The notes beneath the pieces were generated by a model. The model saw only the letters and a list, made by a program, of their open reading frames with translations, searched no databases and was not told where the DNA came from. Shown one piece after another: positions 40,357 to 45,277 of a stretch of DNA of 45,277 nt (within the stretch, counting starts at the first letter, position 1; each line of letters opens with the position of its first letter). This DNA is from Rhodoplanes serenus. GTDB lineage: Bacteria > Pseudomonadota > Alphaproteobacteria > Rhizobiales > Xanthobacteraceae. The stretch covers positions 1-45,277 of the forward strand of contig CAMDFO010000035.1 of NCBI GenBank assembly GCA_945897515.1, in the 5' to 3' direction. A program made the position numbers and the translations under genes.

Positions 40357-41337
40357 ATGAGCATGGCACGCGCTGTCACGGCGTTGGTGGTCGGCGTCTT
40401 GCTGGCCGCACCTCTTGGCGCGCAGGCGCAGGACTATCCATCGCGTCCGGTCACGCTGGTGATGCCCTATCCGCCGGGCGGCGGCACCGACTTCGTCGGC
40501 CGTACGCTGGCGCAGAAGCTCGAGCAGCGGCTCGGACAGCCGGTTATTCTCGATTACAGGCCGGGCGCGGCTTCGGCAATTGCGGCCACCTATGTGTCGC
40601 GCGCGCCGGCCGACGGCCACACCATCCTCTACGCCACCAGCACGACGATGGCGATCAACGTCTCGGTGCACAAAAAGCTGAACTACGATCCGGCCAAGGA
40701 CCTCATGCCGTTGGCGATGATCGCGTTCTCGCCGTTCGTGCTGGTGATCAATCCGGCGCTTAATGTGACATCGATCCCGGACCTGGTCGCCCTGGCGAAG
40801 AGCAAGCCGGGCGGGCTGAACTATGGATCGAACGGAGCCGGCGGCGCCGCGCATCTGTTCGCCGAGCTGCTCAAGAGCATAACCGGGATCGAGATGACGC
40901 ACGTGCCGTACAAGGGCAACGCGCCCGCGCTCAACGACGTCGTGGCCGGGCACGTCGCGCTGATGTTCGTCGACCCGGGCGCGGCGGTGCAGCTCGCCCG
41001 CCAGGGCAAGCTGCGGGCGCTGGGCGTCAGCACGGCGGCGCGCTCGCCGATGGCGCCCGAGGTGCCGCCGCTGGCCGAGGTCGGGCTGCCCGGCTTCGAC
41101 GCGGCGTCGTGGCATATGATCGTGGCGCCGGCGGCGACGCCGCGTCCGTTGCTCGACAGGCTCAGCACCGAGCTGCGCGCAATCGCCAAGGACGCGCAGG
41201 TTGCGGCCGAGTTCAACCGGCGCGGTTTCGTGCCGCGCGATTTCGGCGGGCCGGACGAGCTTTCGGCGTTCGTCAAATCCGAGATCGTGCGCTGGGGCGA
41301 GGTTGTCCGGCGCGCCGGCGCGGCCGGCATCGAATAG
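40357..41337 (+). CDS. Bug-family solute-binding protein (6), array gene 5
   Basis: 326 residues from ATG 40357 (CAGGGAGGAAGCA upstream). Signal peptide ARAVTALVVGVLLAAPLGAQ. Blocks: VTLVMPYPPGGGTDFVGRTL, RAPADGHTILYATSTTMAIN, AAHLFAELLKSITGIEMT, HVPYKGNAPALNDVVAGHVA and PPLAEVGLPGFDAASW. It is divergent from the dioxygenase gene, with 135 bases between the starts. This shared promoter region suggests that gene 5 and the dioxygenase are regulated together. Confidence 0.93.
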   Translation: MSMARAVTALVVGVLLAAPLGAQAQDYPSRPVTLVMPYPPGGGTDFVGRTLAQKLEQRLGQPVILDYRPGAASAIAATYVSRAPADGHTILYATSTTMAINVSVHKKLNYDPAKDLMPLAMIAFSPFVLVINPALNVTSIPDLVALAKSKPGGLNYGSNGAGGAAHLFAELLKSITGIEMTHVPYKGNAPALNDVVAGHVALMFVDPGAAVQLARQGKLRALGVSTAARSPMAPEVPPLAEVGLPGFDAASWHMIVAPAATPRPLLDRLSTELRAIAKDAQVAAEFNRRGFVPRDFGGPDELSAFVKSEIVRWGEVVRRAGAAGIE

Positions 41338-41365
41338 CGAAGCTAGCGATCAAAGGGAGAGTGCG

Positions 41366-42355
41366 ATGGCCGTCCATGCCCATTCGATGGCGATCGCGGG
41401 AGCGCTGCTGCTGCTGCCCGCGCAGCCGGCGTCCGCGCAGGCGCAGGATTACCCCAGCCGCACCGTCACCATCATCGCGCCATCGGCGCCGGGCGGCATG
41501 TACAGCCTGTTCGCGCGGCTAATCGCGACCAAGCTGGAGCAGCGGTTCGGCAAGTCCTTCATCGTCGAGAACCGGCCGGGAGCAGCCTCGGTGGTCGGTA
41601 TCACCTCGGTGGTGCGCTCTCCGCCCGACGGCCACATGCTGGTGGTCGTGAACAGCACCGGCATGGCGGTCAATCCGGCGCTGCACAAGAACCTGTCCTA
41701 CGATCCGCTCAACGATCTGATCCCGATCGGGCTGATCGTTCGCATCCCCGAGGTGCTGGTGGTCAACGCCGCGTTGCCGGTTTCGTCGCTCGCGGAGCTC
41801 GCCGCGCTCGCGAAATCGACGCCCGGAGGCCTCACCTTCGGATCGGCAGGGCCCGGCACCCAGCAGCATCTCGGCGGCGTGCTGCTCCAGAGCGTGCTCG
41901 GAATCACGATGACGCACGTGCCCTACAAGGGCATGTCGCCGGCGATCAACGACGTGGCCGGCGGCCATATTCCGCTGATGTTCTCGCCGGTGCCGTTCGC
42001 GATTCCGCTGGCCCAGGCCGGCAAGCTGCGCATGCTCGGCGTCACCACCGCCGAGCGCGTCCCAGCGATTCCGGACGTGCCGACGCTGGCCGCCATCGGG
42101 GCCAAGGAATTCAGCGCGGTGTCCTGGTTCATGCTGGCCGCGCCGGCGAAGACGCCGCAGCCGATCGTCGACCGCCTCCACGCCGAGCTTCGCACCATCA
42201 CCGAAAGCCCGGATGTCCGGGACGAGTTCAGCCGGCTGGGCCTGCTGCCGATCGCCTCGCCCCCGGCCCAGGCGGAACTGCGGCCATTCATCCAGTCCGA
42301 AATGGCGCGCTGGGGCGCCATCGTGAAACAGGCGGGCCTCGCCGGGGCGCAATAA
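41366..42355 (+). CDS. Bug-family solute-binding protein (7), array gene 6
   Basis: 329 residues from ATG 41366, preceded by CAAAGGGAGAG. Signal peptide AHSMAIAGALLLLPAQPASA. The mature start DYPSRTVTIIAPSAPGGMYS has the Bug loop altered to PGGMYSLFARLIA; VRSPPDGHMLVVVNSTGMAVN, GTQQHLGGVLLQSVLGITMT and HVPYKGMSPAINDVAGGHI follow. GTQQHLGG replaces the G-x-x-HHL block of genes 1-4, so the ligand site is probably divergent. It is the last array gene, followed by tRNA-Ser after 71 bases. Confidence 0.92.
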   Translation: MAVHAHSMAIAGALLLLPAQPASAQAQDYPSRTVTIIAPSAPGGMYSLFARLIATKLEQRFGKSFIVENRPGAASVVGITSVVRSPPDGHMLVVVNSTGMAVNPALHKNLSYDPLNDLIPIGLIVRIPEVLVVNAALPVSSLAELAALAKSTPGGLTFGSAGPGTQQHLGGVLLQSVLGITMTHVPYKGMSPAINDVAGGHIPLMFSPVPFAIPLAQAGKLRMLGVTTAERVPAIPDVPTLAAIGAKEFSAVSWFMLAAPAKTPQPIVDRLHAELRTITESPDVRDEFSRLGLLPIASPPAQAELRPFIQSEMARWGAIVKQAGLAGAQ

Positions 42356-42426
42356 GGCTGCACTTGTTTGGACGGGCAGGCTTCGATAGATAGAGCCGGC
42401 CGTTCGGCACCACGCGTCGTTCCCCG

Positions 42427-42516
42427 GAGGGGTGGCAGAGTGGTTGAATGTACCGCACTCGAAATGCGGCATACGGGCAACCGTATCGTGGGTTCGAATC
42501 CCACCCCCTCCGCCAT
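42427..42516 (+). tRNA. tRNA-Ser (anticodon CGA)
   Basis: 90 bases forming a complete class II tRNA. Acceptor arms GGAGGGG and CCCCTCC, discriminator G, encoded CCA. The anticodon stem is CCGCA/TGCGG around CTCGAAA, with CGA at 42461-42463 (reads UCG serine codons). The long variable arm is ATACGG-GCAA-CCGTAT, and the T arm GTGGG-TTCGAAT-CCCAC. Its 3' end is next to foreign-looking DNA, so it is a likely integration site. Confidence 0.97.
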
Positions 42517-42571
42517 ATATGTGCGGTAACATCCTGATTTTGCAATAGTTTTTGTAAATTTCGATTGTCCG

Positions 42572-42648
42572 GTCCCCAAAGCAGTCCCCAATCGAATTAT
42601 GACGCCGTGTCTCATACCTCGGATAGATTCGCACCGAATTGATGAGAC
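42572..42648. promoter_or_regulatory. Island-edge repeats and possible operator before hsdM
   Basis: GTCCCCAA occurs twice in direct order (42572-42579 and 42584-42591), a pattern often seen just inside tRNA-integrated islands of this group. An inverted repeat GTCTCAT...ATGAGAC (42609-42615 and 42642-42648) then lies 23 bases upstream of hsdM. A T-rich segment at 42536-42565 precedes them and may contain the promoter. Confidence 0.35.
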
Positions 42649-42671
42649 GGGATTTCGGAAGTGGGGGATGA

Positions 42672-44228
42672 ATGGCTGTCGATTTACAGGACTTCTCGCG
42701 AACGTTGTTTGCCGCCGCCAATCAGCTTTGGACTAACACCGCACTCCGGCCGGACCAGTACGCCCAGCCGGTACTAGCGCTCATCGCGTTGCGGCAGATG
42801 GAATCCAAATTCGAGGCCGTCCACGCCGAGCTCGCTCCGAAGTACAAGGGTCGCCTGAAACCCGCCCCGGCAGATTATCAGGCCAAGGGCGCGGTCTTCC
42901 TGCCCGAAAATGCCCGCTTCTCGCGGCTCCTCTCGCTGCCCGGAACGGAGGACCTCGGGGCAGCACTGAACGCAGCCATGAAAGGCGTTGCAGACACAAA
43001 CCCCGACCTCGCGGGTGCATTGCCGCAGGGCTACGCCGGCCTGCCGAACGACGTGTTGCAGGAGCTACTACGGCTCCTCGCGCCGTTGAAGATCGAAGGC
43101 GACGCCTACGGGCTCATCTTCGAATATTTCATGGGCCAGTTCGCCTCCTCCTTCATGCAGAAGGGCGGCGAGTACTTCACGCCAGCCTCCATCGTTAAGC
43201 TCATCGTCGAGGTCATCGAACCCTACCACGGGACGATCTTCGACCCGGCCTGCGGGTCAGGCGGCATGTTCGTACACTCGGCAGAGTTTGTGCGCCGCCA
43301 TCACAAGTCGCCGTCGAAGGAGATCAGTGTCTACGGCGTCGAGAAGATGAGCGACACGCTGCGCCTCTGTCGGATGAATCTCGCGGTTCACGGCCTCTCT
43401 GGCGATCTCCGCGAGGCCAACAGCTACTACGACGACCCGCACAAACTTGTTGGCCGCTTCGACTTTGTGATGGCGAACCCTCCTTTCAATCAGTCCGAGG
43501 TGGACCGGGCGAAGCTCGTTAACGCCGCAGGCAAGGTGGATGCACGATTCCCATTCGGACTGCCCACGGTTAACAACGCGAACTACCTCTGGATTAACCT
43601 GTTCTACGCCGCGCTAAACGCCACGGGCCGGGCCGGTTTCGTCATGGCCAACAGTGCGTCAGACTCGGGCGGCAGCGAGCGGGAGTTGCGGCGACAGCTT
43701 GTCGAGACCGGCGCGGTGGACTGCATCGTCGCGGTCGGCCCCAACATGTTCTTCACGGTAATCCTACCGGTAACACTGTGGTTCCTTGACAGGGGCAAGG
43801 CGACGGGGCCACGCGGCGACAAGGTACTGTTCGTCGATGCCCGCCAACTCTTTCGTCAGGTGACGCGGGCAAATCGTGTGTTCGACGCTGACCACATCGA
43901 GTTCGTCGGCAACATTGTCAGGCTCTGGCGCGGGGCGAGAGTCCAGACGGAGCAAGGCAGCGGCGCACGGATGGCCGAGGCGTTCCCTCAGAAGCAGTAT
44001 CGAGATGTGGCGGGCATCTGCAAAGTGGTCACGCGCAATGAGATCAAGATGCAGGACTGGAGTCTAAACCCCGGCCGCTATGTCGGTGTCGTGCCAGGAC
44101 TTGCGCACGATGATGAGGAATTCAAATCGAAATTAGAGACGTTACAGGAGGAGCTGGAGGGGCTCAACGCTGAGGCAGTCGAGTTGCAGAGGCGAATCGC
44201 ACAGAACGTGTCGGAGTTCCTCGCGTGA
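42672..44228 (+). CDS. hsdM: Type I restriction-modification DNA methyltransferase subunit
   Basis: 518 residues. An N-terminal helical HsdM domain (about 5-135, with TNTALRPDQYAQPVLALIAL) is followed by the N6-adenine methyltransferase domain: the GGEYFTP motif at 165-171, SAM motif I DPACGSGG at 191-198, and catalytic motif IV NPPF at 269-272. A C-terminal coiled coil (EEFKSKLETLQEELEGLNAE) is positioned to contact HsdS. It methylates adenine in both halves of the split site read by HsdS. ATG 42672 follows GGGGGATGA. GC and codon use are less extreme than in the neighbouring core genes. It overlaps hsdS by four bases. Confidence 0.96.
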   Translation: MAVDLQDFSRTLFAAANQLWTNTALRPDQYAQPVLALIALRQMESKFEAVHAELAPKYKGRLKPAPADYQAKGAVFLPENARFSRLLSLPGTEDLGAALNAAMKGVADTNPDLAGALPQGYAGLPNDVLQELLRLLAPLKIEGDAYGLIFEYFMGQFASSFMQKGGEYFTPASIVKLIVEVIEPYHGTIFDPACGSGGMFVHSAEFVRRHHKSPSKEISVYGVEKMSDTLRLCRMNLAVHGLSGDLREANSYYDDPHKLVGRFDFVMANPPFNQSEVDRAKLVNAAGKVDARFPFGLPTVNNANYLWINLFYAALNATGRAGFVMANSASDSGGSERELRRQLVETGAVDCIVAVGPNMFFTVILPVTLWFLDRGKATGPRGDKVLFVDARQLFRQVTRANRVFDADHIEFVGNIVRLWRGARVQTEQGSGARMAEAFPQKQYRDVAGICKVVTRNEIKMQDWSLNPGRYVGVVPGLAHDDEEFKSKLETLQEELEGLNAEAVELQRRIAQNVSEFLA

Positions 44229-45277
44229 AGTGGGAGAGAAAGATCCTGCACGACGTTGCCGATCTCGCCCTGGGCAAGATGCTCGATGAGAAGAAGAACA
44301 AGGGTGAGTTTCGCTTCTACTTAGCAAACGTGAATGTTCGCTGGGGAGCTTTCGATCTTCAGCACCTCCGGCAGATGAGGTTCCAGCCGCACGAAGTTGA
44401 TCGCTACGGTCTCAAGCCTGGCGATATCGTCATGTGCGAAGGAGGTGAGCCAGGCCGCTGCGCGATTTGGAAAGGCGACTTACCCGGAGTGATGATCCAA
44501 AAAGCATTGCATCGTATCCGTTCGCACGCATGTTTGGATCATCGATTTCTCTTCTACAGCCTAGTCCATCAGGGCAGGTCTGGTGGGCTCCATAGGTTGT
44601 TCACTGGCGCGACCATTAAGCATCTTCCAAGAGAACAACTGGCGAAGGTTGAGGTCCAGATACCTCCGCTTCCTATGCAGGCAAGCATCGCGTCCATTCT
44701 CGTAGCCTATGACGATCTGATCGAAATAAACCGGCGGCGGATTGCTCTGCTTGAGGAGATGGCGCGGCGGCTATTCTTGGAGTGGTTCGTACATGAACGC
44801 ATTCCAGGAGGCGATTCCAAAGACTTCACTCCTGTCCTTCTTGGTGAGGTTGCTGAAATTCAATTGGGTGACACGAATACAACGAAGGCATCATACGTCT
44901 CACAAGGGTATATGACATACAGTGCGAGCGGACCGGACGGCTTTCTAGATCATTTCGATCATGAGGGACTTGGGATTGTTCTCAGTGCCATTGGCGCGCA
45001 GTGCGGGAAGATTTGGTTGGCTGACGGTCGATGGTCTTGCATCAAAAACACCATCTTCTTGAAAGCCAGAGATAAGAAGACAACAACTCGCATCCTATAC
45101 CTTCTGCTGAGCAGAGAAGATGTTTGGCCTAAGAGAGGCGCTGCACAGCCTTTTATTTCTCAAGGAGACGCGCGTAAGGTTCCGCTCCGCCTGCCGTCCT
45201 TTGCAGTTCAAGAGAAATTCGACCAGCTTGTGGCTCCAATGCTACATCAACGTCGGACTCTTGAAGCAGCTAACAAA
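44225..45277 (+). CDS. hsdS: Type I restriction-modification specificity subunit (partial)
   Basis: Open from GTG 44225 (GTGA overlap with the hsdM stop) to the window edge, 351 codons with no stop. Two target-recognition domains are visible. TRD1 ends at about residue 150 with the TIKHLPREQL and VQIPPLPMQASIASIL motifs, followed by the conserved helix AYDDLIEINRRRIALLEEMA. TRD2 begins near VLLGEVAEIQLGDTNTTKAS and reaches ARKVPLRLPSFAVQEKFDQL, with the second conserved helix starting at the edge. The sequence is clearly lower in GC than the chromosome and rich in codons rare elsewhere in the window, consistent with horizontal transfer. hsdR is expected just downstream. Confidence 0.93.
   Translation, partial: MKWERKILHDVADLALGKMLDEKKNKGEFRFYLANVNVRWGAFDLQHLRQMRFQPHEVDRYGLKPGDIVMCEGGEPGRCAIWKGDLPGVMIQKALHRIRSHACLDHRFLFYSLVHQGRSGGLHRLFTGATIKHLPREQLAKVEVQIPPLPMQASIASILVAYDDLIEINRRRIALLEEMARRLFLEWFVHERIPGGDSKDFTPVLLGEVAEIQLGDTNTTKASYVSQGYMTYSASGPDGFLDHFDHEGLGIVLSAIGAQCGKIWLADGRWSCIKNTIFLKARDKKTTTRILYLLLSREDVWPKRGAAQPFISQGDARKVPLRLPSFAVQEKFDQLVAPMLHQRRTLEAANK

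Noticed and set aside
35083..41115. Series of long antisense frames under the Bug array
   Set aside because: All are GC-rich shadows of the plus-strand Bug genes, repeating the same R/D/H-rich patterns as the genes themselves repeat.

Overview
The window is high-GC alphaproteobacterial chromosome. It most likely comes from Hyphomicrobiales near Bradyrhizobium, Rhodopseudomonas or Pseudolabrys. Support comes from the stand-alone F1 ATP synthase operon atpHAGDC, the gene order obg / proB / proA / nadD / rsfS / rlmH / envC-like / ctpA / divergent polysaccharide deacetylase / rppH, the many orphan Bug-type solute-binding proteins, and the dispersed GTCATGGCC...GGGCATGAC palindromes common in this group. 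The assignment is inferred from gene content, not from a database search.

Layout. 1-2872 (minus): the N-terminus of a SulP anion permease, then a three-transporter cluster (MFS, SugE/Gdx-type SMR, EamA). 3010-5951 (plus): a PuuE-like deacetylase, an exported L,D-transpeptidase and a luciferase-like monooxygenase with small inverted repeats on both sides. 6069-13186 (plus): recQ, then atpHAGDC. 13394-20891 (minus): the conserved envelope, ribosome and NAD block rppH, polysaccharide deacetylase, ctpA, envC-like, rlmH, rsfS, nadD and proA. 21009-23158: a VanX-type dipeptidase (plus) and proB (minus), with a structured terminator-ended stretch between them. 23344-27772: an alpha/beta hydrolase interrupted by one amber codon, a glutathione-dependent formaldehyde dehydrogenase, and a Bug protein divergent from an RraA/HMG-aldolase-type gene. 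27818-34756: obg, then a DMT transporter, a four-domain rhodanese, a cysteine-dioxygenase-like cupin, a PaiB-like protein and a GNAT, then rpmA and rplU. 35038-42355: six Bug-family periplasmic binding proteins, with one antiparallel extradiol dioxygenase of the homoprotocatechuate type between the fifth and sixth. 42427-45277: tRNA-Ser(CGA) followed by the lower-GC hsdM/hsdS genes of a type I restriction-modification system, which run off the end and look like the start of a genomic island.

How the genes fit together. The core blocks serve energy supply (ATP synthase), proline synthesis (proB, proA), NAD synthesis (nadD), ribosome assembly and silencing (obg, rpmA, rplU, rsfS, rlmH), RNA 5'-end processing (rppH) and septal peptidoglycan processing (envC-like, ctpA). 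The accessory parts point to scavenging of carboxylates or aromatic breakdown products (seven Bug proteins, the ring-cleavage dioxygenase, the aldolase) and to sulfur and C1 detoxification (cysteine-dioxygenase-like protein, rhodanese, formaldehyde dehydrogenase). I see no clear wholly new system. The observations most worth checking are the Bug array with its embedded dioxygenase, the probable CTG start of rsfS, the hairpin-rich RNA after proB, the amber-interrupted hydrolase, a palindromic repeat that appears to supply the start region of a Bug gene, and the tRNA-Ser/type I RM junction.
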